Under the pieces are notes generated by a model. It ran no database searches, was not told the DNA's origin, and worked only from the letters and a program-made list of their open reading frames with translations. Shown here one piece after another: positions 1 to 8,966 of a stretch of DNA of 64,000 nucleotides (positions are counted from its first letter, which is position 1; each line of letters starts with the position of its first letter). The stretch is taken from the NCBI RefSeq assembly GCF_019703835.1, contig NZ_AP023054.1, forward strand, positions 1,426,001 through 1,490,000, written 5' to 3'. Source of the DNA: Thaumasiovibrio subtropicus (GTDB taxonomy: Bacteria > Pseudomonadota > Gammaproteobacteria > Enterobacterales > Vibrionaceae). A program made the translations under genes and the position numbers.

Positions 1-2
1 GT

Positions 3-3000
3 GTGAGTCGTTCACAAGATAACCGCACTGTCACCTTTAATGTGTCTCTACCGGAAGGTAAAGCAGTGGCCGTGATCGCGACCACGGATATCCAAGATCT
101 GTCGGGTAATCGATTAGCGCAAGATTGGATTTCCGTCTTTACCACGGCCGCAGGTAACGAAACGCAGCGCCCAACGGTTGCGTCTGTGTTCCCATCGAAC
201 GGCAGTTCCAACGTCAATCAAAACAGTGCCATTACCCTTTACTTCAGTGAAGCAATGACGTTAGAGAGTATCGCCAATGCTTTCTATGTGTCTCAAAATG
301 GCGTGCGTGTCGGCGGTATGCTCGAAATCTTGGGGAATGGTCAAGCCATCACCTTTACCCCAGACTTGCGTTGGAATGATGGTGCGCTGGTGGAAGTCTT
401 TGTCACCGATGAAGCAAGTGATTTGGATGGTAACAATCTCAATAATTTCAATAGTTACTTCCGCGTCGTTGATGATAATGATGAGGGTGGGCCGACGCTG
501 ATAGCGACACAACCCGCATTTGCGAGTCGCGGTTTACCCACTAATCCGGTTATCGAGATTCTGTTCCATGAAGCGATAGACCCTGCCACCGTGACCGCAG
601 AGAGTGTCACCATGACCGATAACAATGGGGATGCCGTCGCCATTACGTTAAGCACAGTGTTTGATGATCAGGTGATTCGAATTGTACCGAACGCCCCATT
701 AGCAGCGAATAGCTTCCACCGTTACAACGTGACAAATAGTGTGACCGATGTGGATGGCAATGCCTTTAGCGGACTCAGTTACTACTTCTACACCGCGGAA
801 GAGGCGGTAGAAGATACGCAGGCACCAACTGTGCTCAGCATGAGTCCACCCGATGCCGCGATCGATGTCGGCATTAATGCACAGCGCCATCTTCGTTTTG
901 ATGAACCGATTAGCCCCATTAGCTTCCGCGCAGAACAGCAGACCGAAGCCTCGCATTCGCTCTTTTTCGATGCGAACAATACGTCTGTCAGATTGGTGCC
1001 ACACTTACCTTTGTCTGCGAGTAGCGAAGTGACTGATACCATCAGTAATGTGTCGGACTATGCGGGCAATGCCAATGTCGAGCGTTCAGCAACCTATCAA
1101 ACCCAAGCGGGCCCCGACACCACGCGTCCTGAGCGTGTCGACTCATCGCCGTTTAATGGTGCTGATGATGTGCCTTTGTCACCCGTTATTAAGTTAGTTG
1201 CTAATGAAGCGCTCGATCCTGCGAGCATTACTCAAGATACGGTTTATCTCTATGACGGTAATGTGGGTCAGTTGGTTTCAGACATTACTTTGAGTGAAGA
1301 TGGCAAAATCATTACTCTGGTGCCGCAAACTGCGTTGGCCGTCGGTCGAAGTCATAATTTCTATGCCAGTGGCATTCGAGATGTTAGCGGTAACCAAGCT
1401 TTCTTCAGCTCAAGTCGCTTTACCACTGGCTTTGATGCTGATACAACCGCGCCTGCGGTAACATTGGCCTCCTTTGTGGATGGGCAAACCGGTATTGCAG
1501 TAAACACCCGTATTCGTGTCGCCTTCAGTGAGCCAATTAGCCATTTAAGTGAAGGACTCATCACCTTAACGTTAAACGGCGATGCGGTACCAAGTAGTTA
1601 TAGCTGGGATAACACGCACAGTGTGTTAACGCTCACGCCAATGGCACTACTCAATACAACGACCAGCTATGTGCTCAATATTGGTTTAGCGCAAGACTTG
1701 GCGGGTAACCCGTTGCCAACCGCGCAGACGATCAGTTTCACTACGGGTGACAGTGTTGATCTCCTCAGTCCGTCGGTGTCACGCTTTACGCCAGAAAACT
1801 CAGCGACGAATGTGCCAGTCAACACTGAAATTGCCGTTGAGTTTGATCAAGCGATCGATCCTGTGACGATCACATCGCGCACTTTCTACATCTATGACAA
1901 TGATGCTGGGGATGCGGTCGAGGGAACGCTAACTGTGGCCGCGGATGGATTGAGGGCAACGTTTGTGCCTGACGCACCATTGCAGCCTTATCACCGTTAC
2001 TCTGTCTACGTGAATTACAATGACTCTGTGTATGACTTAGCAGGGAATCGAGTCAGCAGTCGTAGCTACAGCTTTGTCACCGCGCCCGTTACGGATGCCA
2101 CAGCGCCGACTGTGTCACACTTGAACTTGGTTGATGGCATGACGGATGTCCCCGTAAATGCCAACTTGCGCATTAAGTTAGATGAGCAAGTGGGACGCCT
2201 TTGCGTCAACAACAGTAGCGTGGTTGTGAGTGTCGGTGGCGTGAATGTGGAAGGTCGCGTGATGCTCGCCAATGATGGTATGACTATCAGCTTTATTACC
2301 GAGAATAACTTGACAGCGAATACCACGTACAGTGTGGCAATTTCGGGCTTGTGTGATTACGCGGGTAACGCTATTGCTGCGGTTTCAACCAGCTTCACTA
2401 CCGCAGCAACCACCGATGAAGATACCACTAGACCGACAGTGACCATTTCCCCTGCCAATAGCAGCACGGATGTGGCGGTGAACAGTGACATTGTCTTCAC
2501 CTTCAGTGAAACCATCGATCAGGGCTCTGTATCGGGCAATGATGTCGATGTCTATGTCAATAATACGGGGGCAAGAATCGCCGGTACCTTATCCACCACC
2601 GCCACAACAGTGACCTTTACGCCTTCGCAAGTCTATCCAGGGAATACGCAAATTTTTGCCGGGATTAACCGTGTGTTGGATACCGTAGGCAACAGTAGTC
2701 AGTATGCGTCAACGCGGTTTACCACGGTTGATCAAGCTGATGCGACAGCCCCGACTGTTGTCGCAACAACCCCGGCCGATTCGGCGATGGATGTGGATAC
2801 GGCAACCCCAGTCACGGTGCTCTTCTCTGAGTCGATGAACCCGAATAGCATCACCACAGAGAACATTGCCATGTTTGCTAATGGTTCGCGTATCAACAGC
2901 AGTGTGAGCCGCTCTGGTGATAACCGTACCATCACATTAAACGGTAACTTGCCAGAGGCAAGTGTGGTGAGTGTCGTATTGACCAGCGGTGTCACTGATC

Positions 3001-4979
3001 TTTCTAGCAATCCATTAGTAGACACGATTTATACCTTTACAACCGGTGCGGATGATGAACGTACTCGTCCTCGTGTGAACTCGACGTATCCGGCGAACGG
3101 CGCCAGCAATATACCTTTGGATGCCGGTATTGTTGTTTACTTCAGCGAAACCATGAATGCTGATCTCTTAACCGGTGCGTTTAATGTGTCGCAAAACGGC
3201 CAGCTAGTGGCGGGTACCGCGACCATCATCGGCGAAAACCAAGCCTTAACCTTTACGCCAGATGCACCGTTTGAGCGTGACGCCTTGATTCAGATCTTTG
3301 TCGAGGATAGCGCGGAAGATACGGCAGGCAATGCCTTGTACAACTATGTGGGTTACTTCCGTACTATCACAGATACCAGTGAACGCAGTGCCTTTGTTAC
3401 CGCGACGCAACCCACGTGGAATCAAACCCTTGCGATGACTAACCCTGTGATTGAAGTCCTTTATGACAAACCATTGAATGGCGATACGGTGTCGGCTGAA
3501 ACCGTGACGATGACAGACAGTGAAGGCGCAAATGTTGCGGTGACTGTGTCTCTGGTGGGTGAGCAAGTGATTCGCCTTGTTCCTCAGTCCGCGTTGGTAG
3601 TGAGCAGCACCTACCGCTATCAGATTAGTAGTACCGTCCTTGATACGGATGGCTTAGGGGTCAACCCAATTAACTACTTGTTCAACACCAGTGAGGATGC
3701 GGCAGAGGATACACAATCGCCCGCGGTGACGGTAATGAGTCCGCCATCAGGGACGAGTGGTGTAGCGATTAACGCACAACGTCACATGCGATTTGATGAG
3801 TCCATTAATCCGATTCAAGCTCAGGTCATTGAAGCTGGCGGCACAGTGTTCTTGAGTGAAGACAATAAAGATTTACGGATTGTCTTGAATCAACCTTTGA
3901 CGGCGAACAGTGAAGTGACAGACACGGTTAGTGCTTACCTTGACTATGCGGGTAACACGGTTGTGGCGGCCTCGGCGACCTACAACACCAGTGGTGTCCC
4001 AGATACCACGATTCCAACGTCTGTGGATGTCGTGCCATTCAATGGCGCCACTGGGGTGCCATTAAATGTGGTGATGAAGCATGTGGCCAGTGAGCCGTTA
4101 GACCCAGCCAGTGTATTAACCGGCGGTGTCTACCTCTACGATAGAGTGGATAATGTCACTGTGCCGACGACGGTCAGCTTGTCGGATGGCAATACAGTGA
4201 TCTCATTGGTGCCAGCGGAAGCCTTGACCGCAGACCGAAGCTATAGCTTCTTTACCAGTAGCATTCGGGATATTGCGGGCAACAGTACCAGTTTGAGGGG
4301 TGTTACCTTCACCACAGGTGCGGATGAAGATACTAGCGCACCAACGGTGAGCGCCTTTAGTGTGGTTGATGGCGCATCCGGCATCGCGAGAAACGCGCGA
4401 TTGGCCGTTCGCTTCAGTGAGCCGATGAGCAATCTTGCACAAAACAGTGTCACGTTAAGTGATGGCAGCGCGAATGTGGCGGTGAACTACAGCTGGGATA
4501 ATGCCCATCAGCAACTTCTACTCACGCCGCAGCAGTTGCTCGCGCCTTCGACCACTTACACGTTACAGGTGTCCGGCGCAGAGGACCTCAGTGGCAACGC
4601 CATCGAATCGGCAACCAGCGTGAGCTTTACAACGGCGAGTTCCGCCGACTTGGTGCGTCCAACCCTAACCAGTATCACCCCGGACAACAATGCGACTGGG
4701 GTAGCGGCAGACACCGTGGTGACACTGGTATTTGATGAGGCACTGGATGCAACTTGGGTCAACAGTGACAACCTTTACCTGTGGGATGTGACAGCGGGTG
4801 AAAAAGTCTCTGCGACCTTGAGCATGAGTAACGGAAACGCGACGGTGGTATTGACGCCTTCAGCGAGTCTACAGGCAGGACGCCGTTACGATGTCTATGT
4901 GGGTTATGGAAATGGCGTCTACGATAACGCGCGCAATCAGTTCAGCGCTCGCCGCTATATCTTTACGGTAGCGAACTAG
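3..4979 (+). CDS. Giant bacterial Ig-like repeat protein (5'-truncated by window edge)
   Basis: At least 1658 residues made almost wholly of about 16 tandem Ig-like domains of roughly 100 residues, of the Big_5/SbsA Ig-like type. Each domain opens with a proline-rich linker such as D-x-T-A-P-T-V, followed by P-x-N-G-A-x-x-V-P-x-N and F-S-E-x-(M/I/L), and closes with D-x-x-G-N and a (Y/F)-x-F-x-T strand. The GTG at the left edge is not a true start: it aligns with a mid-domain valine in a later repeat (V-S-R-S-G-D-N-R-T, codon at 2904), so the gene extends upstream. Domains 0-6 recur in the same order as domains 9-15, about 965 residues later. The only cysteines, residues 734 and 784, lie in one domain. 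It ends on an Ig strand with no visible anchor or secretion signal. Probably an extracellular adhesin or matrix protein; the secretion route cannot be seen. Confidence 0.85.
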   Translation: MSRSQDNRTVTFNVSLPEGKAVAVIATTDIQDLSGNRLAQDWISVFTTAAGNETQRPTVASVFPSNGSSNVNQNSAITLYFSEAMTLESIANAFYVSQNGVRVGGMLEILGNGQAITFTPDLRWNDGALVEVFVTDEASDLDGNNLNNFNSYFRVVDDNDEGGPTLIATQPAFASRGLPTNPVIEILFHEAIDPATVTAESVTMTDNNGDAVAITLSTVFDDQVIRIVPNAPLAANSFHRYNVTNSVTDVDGNAFSGLSYYFYTAEEAVEDTQAPTVLSMSPPDAAIDVGINAQRHLRFDEPISPISFRAEQQTEASHSLFFDANNTSVRLVPHLPLSASSEVTDTISNVSDYAGNANVERSATYQTQAGPDTTRPERVDSSPFNGADDVPLSPVIKLVANEALDPASITQDTVYLYDGNVGQLVSDITLSEDGKIITLVPQTALAVGRSHNFYASGIRDVSGNQAFFSSSRFTTGFDADTTAPAVTLASFVDGQTGIAVNTRIRVAFSEPISHLSEGLITLTLNGDAVPSSYSWDNTHSVLTLTPMALLNTTTSYVLNIGLAQDLAGNPLPTAQTISFTTGDSVDLLSPSVSRFTPENSATNVPVNTEIAVEFDQAIDPVTITSRTFYIYDNDAGDAVEGTLTVAADGLRATFVPDAPLQPYHRYSVYVNYNDSVYDLAGNRVSSRSYSFVTAPVTDATAPTVSHLNLVDGMTDVPVNANLRIKLDEQVGRLCVNNSSVVVSVGGVNVEGRVMLANDGMTISFITENNLTANTTYSVAISGLCDYAGNAIAAVSTSFTTAATTDEDTTRPTVTISPANSSTDVAVNSDIVFTFSETIDQGSVSGNDVDVYVNNTGARIAGTLSTTATTVTFTPSQVYPGNTQIFAGINRVLDTVGNSSQYASTRFTTVDQADATAPTVVATTPADSAMDVDTATPVTVLFSESMNPNSITTENIAMFANGSRINSSVSRSGDNRTITLNGNLPEASVVSVVLTSGVTDLSSNPLVDTIYTFTTGADDERTRPRVNSTYPANGASNIPLDAGIVVYFSETMNADLLTGAFNVSQNGQLVAGTATIIGENQALTFTPDAPFERDALIQIFVEDSAEDTAGNALYNYVGYFRTITDTSERSAFVTATQPTWNQTLAMTNPVIEVLYDKPLNGDTVSAETVTMTDSEGANVAVTVSLVGEQVIRLVPQSALVVSSTYRYQISSTVLDTDGLGVNPINYLFNTSEDAAEDTQSPAVTVMSPPSGTSGVAINAQRHMRFDESINPIQAQVIEAGGTVFLSEDNKDLRIVLNQPLTANSEVTDTVSAYLDYAGNTVVAASATYNTSGVPDTTIPTSVDVVPFNGATGVPLNVVMKHVASEPLDPASVLTGGVYLYDRVDNVTVPTTVSLSDGNTVISLVPAEALTADRSYSFFTSSIRDIAGNSTSLRGVTFTTGADEDTSAPTVSAFSVVDGASGIARNARLAVRFSEPMSNLAQNSVTLSDGSANVAVNYSWDNAHQQLLLTPQQLLAPSTTYTLQVSGAEDLSGNAIESATSVSFTTASSADLVRPTLTSITPDNNATGVAADTVVTLVFDEALDATWVNSDNLYLWDVTAGEKVSATLSMSNGNATVVLTPSASLQAGRRYDVYVGYGNGVYDNARNQFSARRYIFTVAN

Positions 4980-5016
4980 ATTTTTTGGCCAAAGTGAGAG
5001 GCAGAAAGGAGAAGGG

Positions 5017-5469
5017 ATGGCGAACTCAACGAGACGAAGTGGCTTAGCCATACTCATTGCGCTGATGGTAGTAGGGTGCAGTGAAGAACCGCAAATCAAT
5101 GACGATAATGCCGGGCTGACAACAGAGTCTGTAGCAGTGACACCAGAAACGGCCATACCAAACGGGGGGGAGCTGGTTGCTTCCCCGAATGCGGAGCAAC
5201 TCCTGCAAGCGGCAGACCCAAGTGCGCCGATCAACTACCCGGTCGTACCGCAACAACTCAACGTGGCACAGCGAGACAAATTGGCGCAGAGTGTGCAACA
5301 GCAGCAAGCGCAAATGCAGCAACTCATTCAGGCCTATGATGACGCACGTTCTCAAGGCGACACGGTGGCCATGGCAGATTTGCAAGCGCAGCTAAAGCAG
5401 GCGAATGAGGCACAGAAAGCCGACATGCTGATGTTAGCAAAGCAGATGATGGCTGAATCGAAGGAGTGA
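5017..5469 (+). CDS. Small lipoprotein following the Ig-repeat protein
   Basis: 150 residues. A lysine-free but arginine-containing N-region, a hydrophobic stretch and a lipobox ending V-V-G-C at about residue 21 predict a lipoprotein signal peptide. The mature part is acidic at first, then a glutamine/alanine-rich helix with heptad-like spacing (about residues 85-145), probably a coiled coil. The start is well supported by AAGGAGAAGG just upstream. It lies 37 nt after the Ig-protein stop and 7 nt before the next gene, so the three are probably cotranscribed. No family recognised. A role in holding or exporting the Ig protein at the outer membrane is inference from position. Confidence 0.75.
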   Translation: MANSTRRSGLAILIALMVVGCSEEPQINDDNAGLTTESVAVTPETAIPNGGELVASPNAEQLLQAADPSAPINYPVVPQQLNVAQRDKLAQSVQQQQAQMQQLIQAYDDARSQGDTVAMADLQAQLKQANEAQKADMLMLAKQMMAESKE

Positions 5470-5476
5470 GCACGAG

Positions 5477-6424
5477 ATGGCGGGCTTACAACGCGTTTTG
5501 AGCATATTGAGTTTGGTTTTTCTTAGCTTGGTGATAAGCGCGGAAGAAGTGACGACGCCGTTAAAAGTCATTCCAACCCCCGAGTCTCATGGCGCCTTCT
5601 TGTTAAAACCTTGGCAGGAAGGCGCACCTGTTTTAGTGATGTTCAAAGATCCCTTTTGCCCATACTGTTTGCGCGCCATTGAGAATCGTCACCAGCTTGA
5701 TGACTACAATGTTTTTCTCTTTTGGGCGCCGATTTTGGGCGAACGGAGTGAGCAACGCGTTGCCACTTTCTTTCGCTGTGCAACGCCAGTCAACGACACA
5801 GTGTTAAAGGCGGCGGTGCAGCGCGCAGTGCCAGATTGTCAGCATCAGGATCTCGCTCAGGCCGTGTGGCAACAGAACAACCGCATGGTCGAGGCCTATC
5901 AACCTCGATATGTGCCGCAATATTGGTACGCAGGACAACGGGTGCAAATTAGCGGTTTGCAACGTCAACAACACGCACCCACCATCGCCCCTAACAATGA
6001 GGTTAGTACTTACTTACCGACTGCTTCGCCACTCCAATTACCCTTGGCACGGTACGGGTTCCATGCTGCCAATACGCATCGGCAAGGTAATTTAGCTATG
6101 CTCGTTGTGGTGCCCGATGATATTGATCTGCTGAAAGCACAACGCGCCGCGATTGCGGCCGATACTGAGTTCAACTGGTATGTTTTTGATACGGTGTCGC
6201 GCTGTTTGGACGACGTGACATTCAGCGGTAGTGCCGAAGCGGCGTGTGTCGGTAACGAAACCGCTCAGCGACGTAAAAATCGCCTTGAGATATTGATGTT
6301 GACGGGAACATCAACCCCTTTGGTACAACCGCATTTTTATTTGGAAGGGATTGCGCTTAACCCAGCGCAGTTTGATACCGTTGTGCCGGAATCAATCAAG
6401 CAGCAATTTGAGCGCATACCGTAG
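5477..6424 (+). CDS. Periplasmic DsbC/DsbG-like thioredoxin-fold protein
   Basis: 315 residues. An N-terminal signal peptide (hydrophobic stretch ending near S-A-E-E, about residue 23) is followed by a thioredoxin-fold segment with V-M-F-K-D-P-F-C-P-Y-C. The CPYC active site and the surrounding F-x-D-P-x-C-P-Y-C pattern are typical of DsbC/DsbG/DsbA relatives. Further cysteines occur later (F-F-R-C-A, V-P-D-C-Q, S-R-C-L and A-A-C-V contexts). The C-terminal third is not recognised; it may be a second degenerate thioredoxin-like domain. It follows the lipoprotein by 7 nt, with AAGGAG about 10 nt before the ATG. Likely a thiol-disulfide oxidoreductase or isomerase acting in the periplasm. Its client could be the Ig protein, which has exactly two cysteines; that link is inference. 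Confidence 0.75.
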   Translation: MAGLQRVLSILSLVFLSLVISAEEVTTPLKVIPTPESHGAFLLKPWQEGAPVLVMFKDPFCPYCLRAIENRHQLDDYNVFLFWAPILGERSEQRVATFFRCATPVNDTVLKAAVQRAVPDCQHQDLAQAVWQQNNRMVEAYQPRYVPQYWYAGQRVQISGLQRQQHAPTIAPNNEVSTYLPTASPLQLPLARYGFHAANTHRQGNLAMLVVVPDDIDLLKAQRAAIAADTEFNWYVFDTVSRCLDDVTFSGSAEAACVGNETAQRRKNRLEILMLTGTSTPLVQPHFYLEGIALNPAQFDTVVPESIKQQFERIP

Positions 6425-6430
6425 GTTTAC

Positions 6431-6670
6431 TCAAGCTGACGTCGAAAATGTCACCGTGCTAAAGTGTGGGTTGGTTGTTATTGCGTCCATTTTTTGCAGA
6501 TGATCGAGTGACACAAGCACCTCCGTTCCTTTAGCAAGGAGTTGTAAATGGCGATTTTTTACAATGTCTTTGGCGACGCCCGTATAAACTTCCCCCGACG
6601 TGAGTGTCAGTGATACCTCTAAGCGATACATACAAGCGATTTCAAGAAAATCAAAATCAACACATTTCAT
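6431..6670 (-). CDS. rof: Rof-like Rho-binding antiterminator
   Basis: 79 residues from the ATG at 6670, which has AGGA a few nt upstream; an in-frame start ten codons earlier is less likely. The N-terminus reads C-x-D-F-D-F-L-E-I-A-C, the paired-cysteine signature of Rof/YaeO, followed by a small beta-barrel pattern (L-T-L-T-S-G-E-x-Y-T-G-x-A-x-D). In E. coli, Rof binds Rho and lowers termination. Convergent with the DsbG-like gene (gap 6 nt) and divergent from the LysR gene. Identification rests on the motif and size. Confidence 0.75.
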   Translation of the reverse strand: MKCVDFDFLEIACMYRLEVSLTLTSGEVYTGVAKDIVKNRHLQLLAKGTEVLVSLDHLQKMDAITTNPHFSTVTFSTSA

Positions 6671-6744
6671 TTTTAATCCTGTCAGTTGCAGCGAAAGCAA
6701 TCTTTACTATATCGTACTGAGCTAATCTGGGAAGGAGAGAAGTG

Positions 6745-7626
6745 ATGCGTACCCGTTCTGATGATCTAGCGATATTACTGACGGTGGTGGATTGCGGCAG
6801 TTTTTCTGCCGCGGCAGAGATGCTGGATAGCCATGTCGCGAAGGTATCGCGCGCGGTCAGTAAGGTGGAATCTCAGTTGGGTGTGACCTTGCTGAATCGA
6901 ACCACACGGCGTTTAGAACTTACTGAAGAAGGTCGTGCGTTTGTAGTGACAGTACGTACGGGATTAGCCCAGCTCCTGCAGGCCGAAGAAGCCGTTATCG
7001 CTAGTGGTGAACAGCCACGTGGCAAGCTGCGTATTGATGCCGCCTCTCCGTTTATTTTGCATCAAATCGTCCCACACATCCGTGCCTTTAGCACTGCCTA
7101 TCCCGATATTGATCTTGAGCTGACGTCCAATGAAGGCTACGTTGATTTACTTGAAAAACGCGTCGATGTCGCGATTCGTATCGGCCCATTAACGGATTCT
7201 ACTTTGCATGCTAAACGACTCGGGGAGAGTAAACTGTTTCTTGTCGCGTCCCCCACTTACTTAGACAAGTTTGGGATTCCTGACACGATTGGGGCCTTGA
7301 TGCAGTATGAGCGGATCGGGTTTACCCACAACAAGTCACTCAACCACTGGCCACTGCCGGGCAGTGAACTCATTGCCCCTACATTGGCGGCAAGCAGTGG
7401 TGAAACTATTCGTCAGTTGGCGATTGCGGGTAATGGCATCGCCTGTCTTTCTGGATTTATGGTTAATGAAGATATCCAATCCGGACGGCTTGTCCCGGTG
7501 CTAACGTCAATGACATTGCGAGGCACCGAACGAGAAAACGTCAATGCGGTTTACTATCGTTCATCGTCTGTATCGCGGCGCATTTCCGCCTTTCTCGATT
7601 TCATTCAACCTCGGTTAACGCTATAG
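6745..7626 (+). CDS. LysR-family transcriptional regulator
   Basis: 293 residues from the ATG at 6745, chosen over the GTG three bases earlier because AAGGAG sits 7 nt upstream. The N-terminal winged helix-turn-helix is plain (D-D-L-A-I-L-L-T-V-V-D-C-G-S-F-S-A-A-A, then L-G-V-T-L-L-N-R-T-T-R-R-L-E-L-T-E-E-G). The periplasmic-binding-like effector domain follows, with R-G-K-L-R-I-D-A near residue 90. It is close to the AaeR/DmlR-like group that often sits beside oxidoreductase genes. The next gene, 175 nt downstream on the same strand, is an ene-reductase, which is a likely target. The effector is unknown. Confidence 0.9.
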   Translation: MRTRSDDLAILLTVVDCGSFSAAAEMLDSHVAKVSRAVSKVESQLGVTLLNRTTRRLELTEEGRAFVVTVRTGLAQLLQAEEAVIASGEQPRGKLRIDAASPFILHQIVPHIRAFSTAYPDIDLELTSNEGYVDLLEKRVDVAIRIGPLTDSTLHAKRLGESKLFLVASPTYLDKFGIPDTIGALMQYERIGFTHNKSLNHWPLPGSELIAPTLAASSGETIRQLAIAGNGIACLSGFMVNEDIQSGRLVPVLTSMTLRGTERENVNAVYYRSSSVSRRISAFLDFIQPRLTL

Positions 7627-7661
7627 GGTGCGCTGACTTGATGCGCAACCCCCTTGCATGG

Positions 7662-7688
7662 TTTGCGATTGTTTGCAGATTTCGCAAA
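7662..7688. promoter_or_regulatory. Inverted repeat upstream of the ene-reductase gene
   Basis: Perfect 7-bp arms TTTGCGA (7662-7668) and TCGCAAA (7682-7688), separated by 13 nt, lie between the LysR gene and the ene-reductase gene. The spacing suits a LysR-type operator. Assignment to the neighbouring regulator is inference. Confidence 0.35.
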
Positions 7689-7756
7689 AGTGATTTGACT
7701 CTATTGCTATAAATGAAAATTACGTCTGTTGATAAACTGCGTCTCAATCTACTCGA

Positions 7757-7780
7757 GCATCTTGAGGTGGCTTGAGTATC
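7757..7780 (+). repeat. Solitary terminal-repeat copy (right-end orientation) of the dispersed MITE-like element
   Basis: This 24-nt stretch matches the right terminal repeat of the element at 35165-35443 (22 of 24 positions by eye), with the core CATCTTGAGGTG-CTTGAGTAT. It lies 21 nt before the ene-reductase start and is not paired with a full element. Confidence 0.65.
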
Positions 7781-7801
7781 TGAATTGAGAGGGCTTTTAT
7801 T

Positions 7802-8902
7802 ATGTTATTCAATGAGTTTGAATTTGATGGGTTCAGTGTCGCAAATCGTATTGCGATGGCACCCATGACGCGATCTCGGACATCGCAACCTGGAGACGTG
7901 CCGAATGAGATGATGGCGACCTATTATCAGCAGCGCGCGAGCGCAGGATTAATCATCACAGAAGGGGCGCCCATTTCCGCGGTGGCGCGAGGTTACTCGA
8001 TGACACCGGGTATCTATACCGAACAACATATTGCGGGTTGGAAGAAGGTCACGTCTGCGATTAAGCAGCAAGGGGGTAAGGCCTTTATTCAGCTTTGGCA
8101 TGTCGGTCGTCGCAGCCACGCATCCATCGCCGGTGAACAACCTGTGTCGGCATCAGCGTTAAAAGAGCCAGATCAAGTATTTGGTCCCTTACCTGAAGGG
8201 GGATTTGGCATGATTGAAACGCAAACCCCTCGAGCACTGACCCTAGAGGAAATTAGCGCGACTGTGGCAGATTTCGCCCAAGCGGCCAAGAATGCGATAC
8301 TTGCGGGATTTGATGGTGTTGAGATTCACGCCGCGCATGGGTATCTCATCGAACAGTTCTTACGTCGGTCGAGCAACCAGCGTAACGATGGCTATGGTGG
8401 AAGCCGAGAAAACCGGATGCGCTTGCTGCTAGAAGTGGTGGATGCCGTCATCGATGCAATAGGAGCAGATAAAGTCGCAATTCGTGTTTCGCCGCATGTG
8501 ATTGAAGGTTTTGCCGAAGACGATACAGAAATGCGAATGTTGATGATAGACGTGGCAAAAGCATTGGCAGAACGCCGCTTGGCTTACCTGCATTTCTCAG
8601 AAAACATCTCACGCTATAATGAAGTTGATGAACAGTTCCGCCGCGATATTCGAGCTGTTTACCCCAATCCCATTATGGTGGCGGGAAAACTGACCCAAGA
8701 GCGCGCAGAGCAGCTGATTGAAAAAGGGTATGCGGATTTAGTCGCGTTTGGTACGCCTTTTGTTACCAACCCTGATCTCGTTGCACGATTCAAACATCAA
8801 TGGCCATTGGCCGAGTTTGATGCAGATGCGCGGCTGACGCTGTACGGCGGTGACGAGGTGGGGTACATTGATTATCCTGCGTATCAACCAACGTATATAT
8901 AA
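7802..8902 (+). CDS. nemA: NemA-like old yellow enzyme (FMN-dependent ene-reductase)
   Basis: 366 residues, the usual length for N-ethylmaleimide/xenobiotic reductases. It is a TIM barrel with the old-yellow-enzyme marks R-I-A-M-A-P-M-T-R-S-R near the N-terminus, Q-L-W-H-V-G-R-R around residue 100, and the substrate-binding pair in H-A-A-H-G-Y-L-I-E-Q-F-L followed by N-x-R-x-D-x-Y-G-G-S-x-E-N-R. It reduces activated C=C bonds or nitro compounds with NADPH in the cytoplasm. It follows a LysR gene and is closed by a strong hairpin. The exact substrate cannot be told; GTN reductase or 2-cyclohexenone reductase are equal names for the family. Confidence 0.88.
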   Translation: MLFNEFEFDGFSVANRIAMAPMTRSRTSQPGDVPNEMMATYYQQRASAGLIITEGAPISAVARGYSMTPGIYTEQHIAGWKKVTSAIKQQGGKAFIQLWHVGRRSHASIAGEQPVSASALKEPDQVFGPLPEGGFGMIETQTPRALTLEEISATVADFAQAAKNAILAGFDGVEIHAAHGYLIEQFLRRSSNQRNDGYGGSRENRMRLLLEVVDAVIDAIGADKVAIRVSPHVIEGFAEDDTEMRMLMIDVAKALAERRLAYLHFSENISRYNEVDEQFRRDIRAVYPNPIMVAGKLTQERAEQLIEKGYADLVAFGTPFVTNPDLVARFKHQWPLAEFDADARLTLYGGDEVGYIDYPAYQPTYI

Positions 8903-8909
8903 ACAAAAA

Positions 8910-8945
8910 GCGCACTGATCGCATCAGTGCGCTGTTGCCTTTTTA
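8910..8945 (+). terminator. Rho-independent terminator after the ene-reductase gene
   Basis: Ten-bp perfect stem GCGCACTGAT/ATCAGTGCGC (8910-8919 and 8923-8932) with a 3-nt loop, followed after a few bases by a T-run at 8940-8944. Confidence 0.8.
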
Positions 8946-8947
8946 TC

Positions 8948-8966
8948 TATACTCAAGCCGCCTCAA
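8948..8966 (-). repeat. Partial terminal-repeat copy of the dispersed MITE-like element
   Basis: TATACTCAAG followed by CCGCCTCAA matches the outer 19 nt of the terminal repeat seen at 35165 and 35443, in the orientation opposite to the copy at 7757. The inner GATGC end is missing. Confidence 0.55.

Noticed and set aside
3-5. GTG at the left edge as the start of the Ig protein
   Set aside because: It aligns with a valine in the middle of an Ig domain, so the gene is cut by the window.
3-4979. Periodic repeats read as a possible CRISPR or VNTR array
   Set aside because: The period is about 300 bp of coding sequence in frame with diverged protein domains; no short identical repeats or spacers.
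7757-8966. Ene-reductase gene as cargo of a mobile element bounded by the two terminal-repeat copies
   Set aside because: The two copies point the wrong way (their outer ends face the gene), so they are solitary ends and not the borders of one element.
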